The notes under the pieces are model-generated. The model saw only the letters and a program-made list of their open reading frames with translations, did no database searches and was not told the DNA's origin. Below are positions 32,883 to 41,085 of a DNA stretch of 47,361 nucleotides, one piece after another. The first letter of the stretch is position 1. Every line of letters starts with the position of its first letter. The stretch comes from Oscillospiraceae bacterium (GTDB taxonomy: Bacteria; Bacillota; Clostridia; Oscillospirales; Acutalibacteraceae), in the NCBI GenBank assembly GCA_015066095.1, contig SVPC01000012.1, forward strand, positions 1 to 47,361. The letters are read 5' to 3'. A program made the position numbers and the translations under genes.

Positions 32883-33947
32883 ATGGAAATTAAAATAACA
32901 AAAGCTGCCGTTTTAAAAGAAAAACCCGACAGCAGTACATTGGGCTTTGGTAAAATTTTTACCGACCATATGTTTATGATGGACTGGAATAAGGAAAAGG
33001 GTTGGTATAATGCCCGTATAGTTCCTTTTGAAAATATTTCGCTTCATCCTGCTTCCACTGTTTTGCACTATGGTAGCGAAATTTTTGAAGGACTTAAAGC
33101 ATACCGCCGTAAAGACGGCAAGGTGCAAATGTTCCGCCCAATTGAAAATATCCGCCGTATGAACCGCTCGGCAGAGCGTCTTTGTCTTCCCCAAATCCCC
33201 GAAGATTTGGCAATGGAAATTCTTGAAACATTCGTATCATTAGAGCAAGACTGGACTCCATCGGCAGAGGGTACATCACTTTATCTTCGTCCGTTTATGT
33301 TTGGTAACGACGAGTCTTTGGGTGTTCACACAGTGCATAATGCTACTTATGTAATTATCGCTTCACCCGTTGGCAGTTATTATGCAGAAGGCATCAATCC
33401 TGTTAAGATTATGATTGAAGATGAGGATGTCCGCGCAGTACGTGGCGGTACAGGTTACGCTAAATGCGGCGGTAACTATGCGGCTTCCAACCGTGCGGGT
33501 GAACGTGCCGCTAGGCTCGGCTATTCACAGGTTTTGTGGCTTGACGGTGTAGAACGTAAATATATTGAAGAAGTAGGCGCTATGAACGTTATGTTCAAAA
33601 TCGACGGAAAAATCGTAACGCCTATGCTCTCAGGTTCAATTCTTCCAGGTATTACACGTATGTCTTGTATCGCAGTTCTTAAGGAAAAAGGCTTTGAAGT
33701 TGAAGAAAGACTTTTAAGCATTGATGAGTTGGCTGATGCTTTAGAAAACGGCAAACTCGAAGAAGCTTGGGGATGCGGTACCGCGGCAGTAGTATCTCCT
33801 ATTGGCGAACTTTGCTATAAAGGTGTTAAATACCCTGTAAACAATGGCGAAATCGGTGAGGTTACTCAAATGCTTTACGATACCTTAACAGGTATTCAAT
33901 GGGGCAAAATTGAAGATACATTCGGTTGGATAAAGCCTATAAAATAA
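32883..33947 (+). CDS. ilvE: Branched-chain amino acid aminotransferase
   Basis: A 354-residue PLP fold-type IV transaminase that interconverts Val, Leu or Ile and their 2-oxoacids with glutamate/2-oxoglutarate. Class IV motifs include LHYGSEIFEGLKAYRRKDG near residue 60, KCGGNYAASNRAGERA with the Schiff-base Lys, EEVGAMNVMF, and GCGTAAVVSPIGEL near the C-terminus. It starts 11 bases after vorC behind GGAGATG and ends the operon at a terminator, which supports a final transamination step in making branched-chain amino acids. Confidence 0.95.
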   Translation: MEIKITKAAVLKEKPDSSTLGFGKIFTDHMFMMDWNKEKGWYNARIVPFENISLHPASTVLHYGSEIFEGLKAYRRKDGKVQMFRPIENIRRMNRSAERLCLPQIPEDLAMEILETFVSLEQDWTPSAEGTSLYLRPFMFGNDESLGVHTVHNATYVIIASPVGSYYAEGINPVKIMIEDEDVRAVRGGTGYAKCGGNYAASNRAGERAARLGYSQVLWLDGVERKYIEEVGAMNVMFKIDGKIVTPMLSGSILPGITRMSCIAVLKEKGFEVEERLLSIDELADALENGKLEEAWGCGTAAVVSPIGELCYKGVKYPVNNGEIGEVTQMLYDTLTGIQWGKIEDTFGWIKPIK

Positions 33948-33961
33948 TAAAAATATAAAAC

Positions 33962-33990
33962 AACCCCCGAAGTTTAAAACTTCGGGGGTT
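33962..33990 (+). terminator. Terminator of the branched-chain operon
   Basis: AACCCCCGAAGT (33962-33973) pairs with ACTTCGGGGGTT (33979-33990), followed by TT. It can also end the small convergent gene on the other strand. Confidence 0.9.
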
Positions 33991-33995
33991 TTAAA

Positions 33996-34148
33996 TTATT
34001 CAATCTCTTCTGCTTCTTCAGCATCACATTCAAGATAATCGCCTTTAATGCGGTTTTTGTTTTTAATTCTGTCGATAATGGCAAGTGCGCCAACTACTGC
34101 ACCAAAGAGTGCAAGTAAAGAAACTGTGATTTTCAAAAAGTTTTTCAT
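33996..34148 (-). CDS. Small single-span membrane peptide, 50 residues
   Basis: Read from the sequence: MKNFLKITVSLLALFGAVVG begins the peptide, followed by a basic patch (DRIKNKNRIK) and an acidic tail (ECDAEEAEEIE). One membrane span at about residues 5-25, N-terminus probably inside by the positive-inside rule being ambiguous here. AAAGGCGG lies ahead of the ATG and a perfect promoter stands 40 bases upstream. I recognise no family. Confidence 0.75.
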   Translation of the reverse strand: MKNFLKITVSLLALFGAVVGALAIIDRIKNKNRIKGDYLECDAEEAEEIE

Positions 34149-34188
34149 AAGTATATCCGCCTTTCAAAGAATTTTAATGTTCATATTT

Positions 34189-34217
34189 ATTATAACAATA
34201 TTTTCTCTCAATGTCAA
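34189..34217 (-). promoter_or_regulatory. Consensus promoter of the 50-residue membrane peptide gene
   Basis: Minus strand TTGACA (34212-34217), 17-base spacer, TATAAT (34189-34194) preceded by TGT: a perfect sigma-A match. Confidence 0.85.
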
Positions 34218-34234
34218 TATAATGGTTATAGTAA

Positions 34235-34413
34235 GTCGAAATAGCTTGACTTTATGCTATTTCGACACAATATCTTTGATATTGTGCCAAATTTTTATAA
34301 AAAATTTGGACTAACCCATTGTAATGTATGTAGAGCATAATTAAATTTTTTCAAATTTAATTATGCAAAAGCCGATAAAATCGGCTTGTCGGAACGCTTT
34401 TTAGCGTTTCGAC
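34235..34413. repeat. Array of six consecutive hairpins
   Basis: Within 179 bases lie six inverted repeats: 34235-34245/34256-34266 (11 bp), 34266-34274/34278-34286 (9 bp, CACAATATC), 34287-34296/34300-34309 (10 bp), 34335-34348/34353-34366 (14 bp), 34369-34376/34380-34387 (8 bp) and 34388-34398/34403-34413 (11 bp with one G-T). All but the last are perfect. The outermost ends, GTCGAAA and TTTCGAC, are complementary. The last two could terminate cls on the minus strand, but the rest is unexplained. Confidence 0.85.
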
Positions 34414-34428
34414 ATTCTATAATCATTA

Positions 34429-35991
34429 TTACATTAGTGGACCAAATATATGCAGAATTGCCTGTTTGAGACGGGTTTTAATAGGTCTTTTTTCCCATTT
34501 TTTAAGGTCAATTTCTTGTGATACCGATAAAATCTCGCGAAAATGTTGTTTTATATTTAGCGCGGTCTCTTTATTGGAAAGCCACACACCACATTCAAAG
34601 TGGAAAACAAAACTGCGGTAGTCCATATTTACAGAGCCGACTGTAGAGATAATATCGTCTGACAAGAAAACTTTGGAATGTATAAAACCGGGGGTATATT
34701 CATAAATTTTAACGCCGGCTTGTAAAAGTTCAAGGTAATTATACTGTGTTACATTGTAAACATACTTTTTATCAGGTATGTGGGGTGTAACGATACAAAC
34801 TTCAACTCCTGCCTTTGCCGCCATACAAAGTGCAGTGGTCATCATATCGTCAATTATAAGGTAGGGCGTCATAATATAAACATATTTCTGAGCCGAGTTT
34901 ATAATCTGCATATAAATACCTTCGGCAGGGTTGCGAAGATTAAGTGGACCGTCGCAGTAGGGAATAGCAAAACCGTCGTCAGCAATATATGAGTCTTTAA
35001 TATGTGTCTGCATATCAATAGGTTTGCCTGTAATAAAATCCCACATAGTGCAGAACATATAAAGGAAACTTTTTACAGCATTACCTTTAATGATTATACC
35101 GCTATCCATCCAATGTCCGAAACGCTTGTGACGGTTGATATATTCATCGCCGATATTTATACCGCCTGTAAAGGCTATCTCACCGTCGATAACCACAATT
35201 TTACGGTGGTCACGGTTATTCTGGAAGGTGGTCATTATAGGTGAAATAGGATTAAAAACCGCAACCTTTATACCGTTGCGTTTTAGTTTGGTTACAAAGT
35301 TTTTGCGTTGGCGTTTAATAGAGCCAAAGTCGTCAAAAATTATCTTAACCTCTACACCGCGTGCGGCTTTCTCTTTTAAAATAGTATAGATTTCTTCCCA
35401 CATATAACCTTCGGCAAGAATAAAAAATTCGATATAAATATAGTGGGTTGCGCGTTCTAACTCTTCTAATAGGCGGGAGAAAAACCGCTCACCCGACGGT
35501 AAATATTCGGCCGATGTGTTGTCATAAAGCGGGAAAGAAGACTCTCCCGTTAAATAATCGGCTTGGCGTGAGTGCATTAAATCGGAATATTTAAGCTTTT
35601 CATTGGCGTTTTCACTGCCTTTTAAATAGGGCATGTAGCGTGCGTTACAAGCCGCCATTTTTTTGTGCGAGTGGGGCAGAACTCGTCCACCGCCCCATAG
35701 AACATATACCGAAATGCCAAAAATGGGTAAGATAAGAATAAAAATAATCCAGACAATTTTATGGTCGGGGTTACCACGCTTATTGATTATATAAACGGCG
35801 GTGATAGCACCTACAAGGTTAGAAATGGTGAAACCCCAGACAGAATAAAGACTGGCTTCAAATGCCATATATAATAAAAATGCAAGTTGCAACAGTACAA
35901 GCAAGACAGAAATTATAATACGGTTTTGTATTCTTAAACCGCGGTTGTGCTGCACTTTCAAGTTGTGGTGTGAGGGATTACGTTGCTTCAT
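34429..35991 (-). CDS. cls: Cardiolipin synthase
   Basis: Joins two phosphatidylglycerol molecules into cardiolipin at the membrane. The 520 residues have two N-terminal membrane spans (about 28-50 and 58-90, LLVLLQLAFLLYMAF onward), then two phospholipase D HKD motifs: HRKIVVIDGEIAFTGGINIG and HSKVFLSDDIISTVGSVNMD. Normal length. It is alone on the minus strand with its own promoter, diverging from ymfF. Confidence 0.95.
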   Translation of the reverse strand: MKQRNPSHHNLKVQHNRGLRIQNRIIISVLLVLLQLAFLLYMAFEASLYSVWGFTISNLVGAITAVYIINKRGNPDHKIVWIIFILILPIFGISVYVLWGGGRVLPHSHKKMAACNARYMPYLKGSENANEKLKYSDLMHSRQADYLTGESSFPLYDNTSAEYLPSGERFFSRLLEELERATHYIYIEFFILAEGYMWEEIYTILKEKAARGVEVKIIFDDFGSIKRQRKNFVTKLKRNGIKVAVFNPISPIMTTFQNNRDHRKIVVIDGEIAFTGGINIGDEYINRHKRFGHWMDSGIIIKGNAVKSFLYMFCTMWDFITGKPIDMQTHIKDSYIADDGFAIPYCDGPLNLRNPAEGIYMQIINSAQKYVYIMTPYLIIDDMMTTALCMAAKAGVEVCIVTPHIPDKKYVYNVTQYNYLELLQAGVKIYEYTPGFIHSKVFLSDDIISTVGSVNMDYRSFVFHFECGVWLSNKETALNIKQHFREILSVSQEIDLKKWEKRPIKTRLKQAILHIFGPLM

Positions 35992-36033
35992 TTTGGGGCT
36001 CTCCTTTCTTAAAAAATATGCCTTATAGTAAAT

Positions 36034-36062
36034 ATTTTACCACATAAATGTTATTTTTGCAA
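36034..36062 (-). promoter_or_regulatory. Promoter of cls
   Basis: Minus strand TTGCAA (36057-36062), spacer 17, TAAAAT (36034-36039) preceded by TGG. Confidence 0.6.
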
Positions 36063-36069
36063 TTAGTAG

Positions 36070-36098
36070 TGGAAAAAATATCTAATATGTGGTATAAT
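36070..36098 (+). promoter_or_regulatory. Promoter of the ymfF-ymfH-lgt-folD operon
   Basis: Extended -10 TGG-TATAAT (36093-36098) with a weak -35 TGGAAA (36070-36075), spacer 17. It sits just beside the divergent cls promoter. Confidence 0.6.
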
Positions 36099-36130
36099 TA
36101 CAAAGAATATATTACTAACGGAGCGATGAA

Positions 36131-37414
36131 ATGTCGAATAAAATTATTTCTTTAGGCAACGGTGTAGAAGGTCTTTTTATCCAAAACCATAGGTTTAATA
36201 CTACATCGGTATCATTTAATTTTTATTTGCCGATGCATAAAGCCACAGTAGCAGATAATGCTTTGCTGCCTTTTGTGTTGACTTCTTGCAGTAAAGATTA
36301 TCCCGATTTTACGGCGCTTAATCTAAAACTTAATAAACTTTACGGTGCAAGGCTTGATGCAAGTTGCGAAAAATTTGGCGACTGTCAGTTGCTTTGTATG
36401 CGCATTTCGGTTATTGATGATAAGTTTTCTTTTGATAGCGATTCCCTTGTTAAACAGGCTAGTGAATTACTAATGAATCTTATTTTTAATCCTAACACAC
36501 AAGACGGCGCGTTTTGTGACAGTGATGTAAATCGTGAAAAGCGTAAAGCGATTGAACATATTAAGGGTGAGATTGCCGAAAAACGCGTTTATGCTAAAAA
36601 CCAACTTATATCCGAAATGTTTAAAGAAACTCCGTACGGTATACCTAAATGCGGTACTGTTGAGGATGTAGAGGCTATTACTCCTAAAAGTTTATATACT
36701 GCATGGCTTAATATGTTAAAGACTGCCTTTGTTCGTGTACATGTTGTCGGCAATGCGGTACCCACAGGCCTTTTTGAAGGAATAAAGGAAAAATTCCAAC
36801 AAATAGAGCGTCAGAATATTACCGATTGTAAAATTTGCAAAGCTACAGTACCTGCTAAAAAGGTGAACACCGTTTTTGAAAAAATGGATGTAAAGCAGGG
36901 CAAGATTGTTATGGGCTTTTCAAGTGAAATGTACGGCGATGATGATTTATCACTTCCGCTTATGGTTATGTGTGATATTTTCGGCGGCGGACCATATTCA
37001 AGGCTTTTTTCCAACGTGCGTGAAAAGATGAGTCTTTGTTATTATTGCGCCGCTTCATCGGTGCGTTATAAAGGCTTTTTGACAGTAGATTCAGGTGTTG
37101 AAACCGAAAATGCGCAAAAGGCTATTGATGAAATTTTAAATCAACTTGAAATAATGAAAAAGGGCGAGTTTTCGCAAAATGAGTTTGATTCTTCCATAAA
37201 GAGTATTTGCGATTCGCTTAATACTTATTATGACAGTCAAAATTCGTTAGATTTGTGGTATGCTTTAAAGATAAATAATCAGAACCTATACAGCCCTGAG
37301 GATATTATCGAAAAAATTAAGCAAATCACAAAAGAAGATGTTGTATATGCCGCAAAAGGTGTTAATCTTCACACCATTTATAAACTTTTGCCTAAGGAGG
37401 GTGTAATATGTTAA
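36131..37414 (+). CDS. M16 peptidase-like protein, inactive type (YmfF family)
   Basis: A 427-residue protein of the insulinase/M16 fold. It lacks the HxxEH zinc motif where its partner has one, so it is probably the non-catalytic half of an M16 pair; FGGGPYSRLFSNVREKMSLCY is the typical C-terminal half-domain segment. Matches Bacillus YmfF, whose cluster has been linked to elongation factor P modification. Its stop overlaps the start of the active partner by seven bases. Confidence 0.88.
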   Translation: MSNKIISLGNGVEGLFIQNHRFNTTSVSFNFYLPMHKATVADNALLPFVLTSCSKDYPDFTALNLKLNKLYGARLDASCEKFGDCQLLCMRISVIDDKFSFDSDSLVKQASELLMNLIFNPNTQDGAFCDSDVNREKRKAIEHIKGEIAEKRVYAKNQLISEMFKETPYGIPKCGTVEDVEAITPKSLYTAWLNMLKTAFVRVHVVGNAVPTGLFEGIKEKFQQIERQNITDCKICKATVPAKKVNTVFEKMDVKQGKIVMGFSSEMYGDDDLSLPLMVMCDIFGGGPYSRLFSNVREKMSLCYYCAASSVRYKGFLTVDSGVETENAQKAIDEILNQLEIMKKGEFSQNEFDSSIKSICDSLNTYYDSQNSLDLWYALKINNQNLYSPEDIIEKIKQITKEDVVYAAKGVNLHTIYKLLPKEGVIC

Positions 37415-38676
37415 GAGAAACTATACACGGCGATATTGGTGAAAGTTATGTAAAGGCGGTTCATTCTTCGGGTCTTAAAATTTATATTCTCGAAAAACCG
37501 CAGTATAATTCTTGCTATGCTATATTCGGCACCAAATATGGCTCTATTGATACTTGCTTTTCGGTAGACGGCGAGAAAACACAGGTGCCTGAGGGTATCG
37601 CGCATTTTCTTGAACACAAACTTTTTGAAAGTGAAGACGGTGACGCATTTTCAAAATATGCTAAAACAGGCGCGTATGCTAACGCGTTTACATCTTTTGA
37701 TAAAACCTGTTATTTATTCTCTTGCTCTAATATGTTTTATGAGAATTTGGAGATATTACTCGATTTTGTACAATCTCCTTATTTCACCAAGGCTACTGTG
37801 GAAAAAGAACAGGGAATTATCGGTCAAGAAATAAGAATGTATGACGACAGCCCTGCTTGGCGTGTTATGTTTAATATGCTACTCGCTATGTATCAAAATC
37901 ACCCTGTAAGAATTGATATTGCAGGTACTACCGAAAGTATAGCACAAATAGATGCCGAACTGCTTTATAAGTGTTATAATACTTTTTATAACCCGTCTAA
38001 TATGTTTTTGTGTATTGCGGGTAATGTTGAAACCGAGAAAATACTCAAAATGGTAGAAAGCGCTATAAAGGTTGATAATCCTATTGAGATTGTGCGTGAA
38101 AAACCGCAAGAACCCCAAGAGGTACCTAAAAGTGAGGTTAGCCAATCTTTGGCGGTAGCACAACCTATGTTCTGCTACGGTTATAAACTTGATGCACAAA
38201 AAATGCCTTCGGTTAAAGATAGAGTATGTATTGAAATTTTGCTTGAAATAATCGCAGGTGACTGCTCACCGCTTTATAAAAAGCTTATGAACGAAGGTCT
38301 TATAAATGATGATTTTTCGTTTGAGCATTTTTGCGGTGAAGGTTATAATGCGGTCATTTTTGAGGGTGACTCGTTCGACCCTAAAGCAGTAGCCGAGGGA
38401 ATATCTGCTGAGGTTGAGCGCATAAAACAAGATGGAATAAACAAAAAATTGTTTAGTGCTGTCAGGAGTGGTCTTTATGGTAACGCAATTCGCAGTTTTA
38501 ACAGCGTAGAAAGTATTGCTATGCAGTTTGTCGATTGCGCTATGAACGATTACAGTCTGTTTGATGAGATAAAATATCTTAAATCTGTTACAGCAGAAGA
38601 TGTTATGAAAAGAATAGCAGCGTTTGATAACAGCAAAACCGTTTTGTCTGTTATAAATCCGCTTGGAGATGAGTAA
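37408..38676 (+). CDS. M16 zinc peptidase (YmfH family)
   Basis: The catalytic partner: HFLEH at residues 66-70 is the inverted zinc motif with Glu69 as base, and a downstream Glu (in EQGIIGQEIRMYDD) can be the third ligand. Length 422 residues. No signal peptide is visible, so it is likely cytoplasmic. Paired with the inactive homologue just upstream, as in Bacillus ymfF-ymfH; the natural substrate is unknown. Confidence 0.9.
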   Translation: MLRETIHGDIGESYVKAVHSSGLKIYILEKPQYNSCYAIFGTKYGSIDTCFSVDGEKTQVPEGIAHFLEHKLFESEDGDAFSKYAKTGAYANAFTSFDKTCYLFSCSNMFYENLEILLDFVQSPYFTKATVEKEQGIIGQEIRMYDDSPAWRVMFNMLLAMYQNHPVRIDIAGTTESIAQIDAELLYKCYNTFYNPSNMFLCIAGNVETEKILKMVESAIKVDNPIEIVREKPQEPQEVPKSEVSQSLAVAQPMFCYGYKLDAQKMPSVKDRVCIEILLEIIAGDCSPLYKKLMNEGLINDDFSFEHFCGEGYNAVIFEGDSFDPKAVAEGISAEVERIKQDGINKKLFSAVRSGLYGNAIRSFNSVESIAMQFVDCAMNDYSLFDEIKYLKSVTAEDVMKRIAAFDNSKTVLSVINPLGDE

Positions 38677-38678
38677 TT

Positions 38679-39542
38679 ATGTATAATGTTACTATTTTTG
38701 GAATAGATATAACGCTTGACCCTGTTGCCTTTACTTTGGGCGGTTGGAAGATTTATTGGTACGGTATTATAATAGCACTCGGTTTTTCACTTGCTATTAT
38801 TTACGGCTTTAAAAATGCGGAACGCCTAGGAATAAATAAGGATAAAATGCTTGATATAGTGTTGGTTGTAACACCTATTGCTATTCTTTGCGCCCGTACT
38901 TATTATGTTATTTTTGACGGCAGAGACTGTGACAGCATAGCCGATTTCTTTGGTTTTGGCGATTCGTCGGGCTTCTCGGGTCTTGCCATTTACGGCGGTG
39001 TAATAGGCGCGTTTGTTTCGGGCTTTATTATGTGTAAATTGCGTAAGGTCAAGTTTAGTGATATGTTTGATTTGGCGGCATTGGGCTTTCTTATCGGTCA
39101 AGGTATCGGCCGTTGGGGTAATTTTATAAACCAAGAGGCATTTGGCGATTTCACAGGCAGTAGCTGGTGGGGTATGCAAAGCAATAAAACCATAAGCTAT
39201 ATGGGTGGCGAAGGGCTAGTTCACCCTTGCTTTTTGTATGAGTCCCTTTGGTGCGCTTTAGGTTTTGTACTTATACATTTTCTAAGTAAAAAACGCCGTT
39301 TCAGCGGTGAGGTATTTTTGATGTACACTGCTTGGTATGGCTTTGGCAGAGGTTTTATAGAACTTTTACGCACCGACAGTCTTATGTGGGGTGAAATCAG
39401 AGTTTCTTCTTTGTTGGGCTTTGTTGCTTGTATCACAAGCGTTATACTTATTATTGTTTTGCGTAACAAATACAAGCCCGAAGGTGAATATGTTTCGGTG
39501 TTTAGTGAAAATTTGGAGGAAACAGAAAATGAGATTGATTGA
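38679..39542 (+). CDS. lgt: Prolipoprotein diacylglyceryl transferase
   Basis: Moves diacylglycerol from phosphatidylglycerol to the lipobox cysteine, the first step of lipoprotein maturation. The 287-residue membrane protein has about seven spans and the Lgt signature GRWGNFINQEAFG; the GRGFIELLRTDS segment is also typical. It starts two bases after ymfH and overlaps folD by 14 bases. The lipoprotein at 7149 would be a client. Confidence 0.95.
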   Translation: MYNVTIFGIDITLDPVAFTLGGWKIYWYGIIIALGFSLAIIYGFKNAERLGINKDKMLDIVLVVTPIAILCARTYYVIFDGRDCDSIADFFGFGDSSGFSGLAIYGGVIGAFVSGFIMCKLRKVKFSDMFDLAALGFLIGQGIGRWGNFINQEAFGDFTGSSWWGMQSNKTISYMGGEGLVHPCFLYESLWCALGFVLIHFLSKKRRFSGEVFLMYTAWYGFGRGFIELLRTDSLMWGEIRVSSLLGFVACITSVILIIVLRNKYKPEGEYVSVFSENLEETENEID

Positions 39543-40374
39543 CGGAAAAATCATTTCGGCCAGTGTTAAAGAACGCGTAAAGGACGAAGTTGCAATACTC
39601 AAAGAGCAAGGAATAACCACAGGTCTTGCGGTAATTATTGTGGGTGAAGACCCTGCTTCAAAGGTGTATGTTGCTAATAAGAAAAAGGCTTGTGAGGCTT
39701 TGGGCATCATTTCAGAAGAATATGCTTTACCCGAAAACACAACACAAGAAGAACTTTTAAAGCTTATTGACGAACTTAATAACAAGGCTTCTATTAACGG
39801 TATTTTGTGTCAGTTGCCGTTGCCAAAGCACCTTGACGAACAGGCTGTAATCAATGCCATTTTACCCGAAAAGGATGTGGACGCATTTCATCCGCAGAAT
39901 GTTGGTAAAATAATGCTTGGCGATTATGATTTTGTACCTTGCACCCCTGCCGGTATTATGGAAATGCTTCAATATGAAAATATAGATATTAGTGGCAAAA
40001 CTTGTGTGGTAATCGGTCGTTCTAATATAGTAGGCAAACCTATGGGTATGCTTTTACTCCATAAAAACGGTACTGTTACTATTTGCCATTCGCGTACTAA
40101 AGATTTGGCTTCGGTTTGCAAAGAGGCAGATGTCCTTGTTGCCGCTGTGGGCAGACCTAATTTTGTTACTGCCGATATGGTTAAAGAGGGTGCGGTGGTA
40201 ATCGATGTAGGTATTAACCGTGTCGACGGTAAACTCGTGGGCGATGTTGATTTCCAGAATGTTAAAGACAAATGCTCGGCAATTACTCCCGTTCCGGGTG
40301 GGGTAGGTCCTATGACCATTGCAATGCTTATGCAAAATACACTTACCGCCGCTAAAAAACAAAACAAAAGGTGA
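39529..40374 (+). CDS. folD: Bifunctional methylenetetrahydrofolate dehydrogenase/cyclohydrolase
   Basis: Interconverts 5,10-methylene-, methenyl- and 10-formyl-tetrahydrofolate in one-carbon metabolism. The 281 residues start MRLIDGKIIS and contain the catalytic YVANKKKACE, the substrate loop GILCQLPLPKHL, the NADP loop GRSNIVGKPMG and PVPGGVGPMTIAML. The ATG at 39529 is chosen for TTGGAGGA upstream and for the family N-terminus; the frame itself is open from 39391 inside lgt. Overlap with lgt implies translational coupling. Confidence 0.96.
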   Translation: MRLIDGKIISASVKERVKDEVAILKEQGITTGLAVIIVGEDPASKVYVANKKKACEALGIISEEYALPENTTQEELLKLIDELNNKASINGILCQLPLPKHLDEQAVINAILPEKDVDAFHPQNVGKIMLGDYDFVPCTPAGIMEMLQYENIDISGKTCVVIGRSNIVGKPMGMLLLHKNGTVTICHSRTKDLASVCKEADVLVAAVGRPNFVTADMVKEGAVVIDVGINRVDGKLVGDVDFQNVKDKCSAITPVPGGVGPMTIAMLMQNTLTAAKKQNKR

Positions 40375-40379
40375 TGTTA

Positions 40380-40994
40380 GTGATTAAAAAGACAATTTGC
40401 CTGCTTGTGCTGTGTTTACTGTTTGTATTTAATGTGACGGCAACAGATGAGTTTTTTATATTTGGTGAGCAAACCGACAAGGTTGCAAAGGTTTTGGGTA
40501 TGAGTGAAGAGAAAGTAGAAACCTATTGCACGGAAAATAAAATTACCTATCTTGCAGTGAATAAGGATAATACTAAGCAGATAAGGAAAACCGAGTTTTC
40601 GGATGAGTTTTCCAAGAAAATAGTTGATATATCTGTGCTCAGTGACCAAGAAATATTTGAGTTTTCATCCCTTATTTCTACTTTTGAGTCGGCAAAAGGC
40701 GAGATTGTAGAACAGGATGGTATGAAATTTTTAAAGGTCGAGCTTGAAACGACAGATAGCGGCGGGAAATATTATCTAACCCAGTATGTTACAGTTTGCG
40801 ATTCGCAAAAAATGGCACTCACATTTTATACCGCCGACGGGCAAGATAAGAGTTATATAGATGAAATTTTTGCACAGCAGTTTCCCGAAAAAACCAACTA
40901 TAAACCTTACATTATAATAGGTGTAATTGTGTTTACGCTTATAGGTGCAGTGGTTGCGGTGCTTATTATAAAAGAACTCCGCCAAAAATCTTAG
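40380..40994 (+). CDS. Unknown membrane-anchored extracytoplasmic protein
   Basis: A 204-residue protein with a signal peptide (KKTICLLVLCLLFVFNVTAT) and a C-terminal membrane span (about residues 176-198) ending in a basic tail, so the central 150 residues should face outside. No family recognised. The GTG at 40380 fits AAAGGTG seven bases upstream better than the ATG at 40374. It sits between folD and ypeB and might be sporulation- or envelope-related by position only. Confidence 0.65.
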   Translation: MIKKTICLLVLCLLFVFNVTATDEFFIFGEQTDKVAKVLGMSEEKVETYCTENKITYLAVNKDNTKQIRKTEFSDEFSKKIVDISVLSDQEIFEFSSLISTFESAKGEIVEQDGMKFLKVELETTDSGGKYYLTQYVTVCDSQKMALTFYTADGQDKSYIDEIFAQQFPEKTNYKPYIIIGVIVFTLIGAVVAVLIIKELRQKS

Positions 40995-41011
40995 GGTGAC
41001 AGATTCAAGTT

Positions 41012-41042
41012 TGAATACTTTGGCTAAATTAAAGCCTTACAA
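41012..41042 (+). promoter_or_regulatory. Possible sigma-G-like promoter of ypeB
   Basis: TGAATA (41012-41017), 18 bases, CTTACAA (41036-41042). The -35 fits sigma-G/F, the -10 only partly. Weak call; ypeB is forespore-expressed in Bacillus. Confidence 0.25.
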
Positions 41043-41085
41043 ATATTTTGTTAAATTTTGTAAATACTCCTATTGGGTGATGTTT

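Noticed and set aside
34235-34413. CRISPR array
   Set aside because: The hairpins differ in sequence and spacing; there is no direct repeat/spacer pattern and no cas gene.
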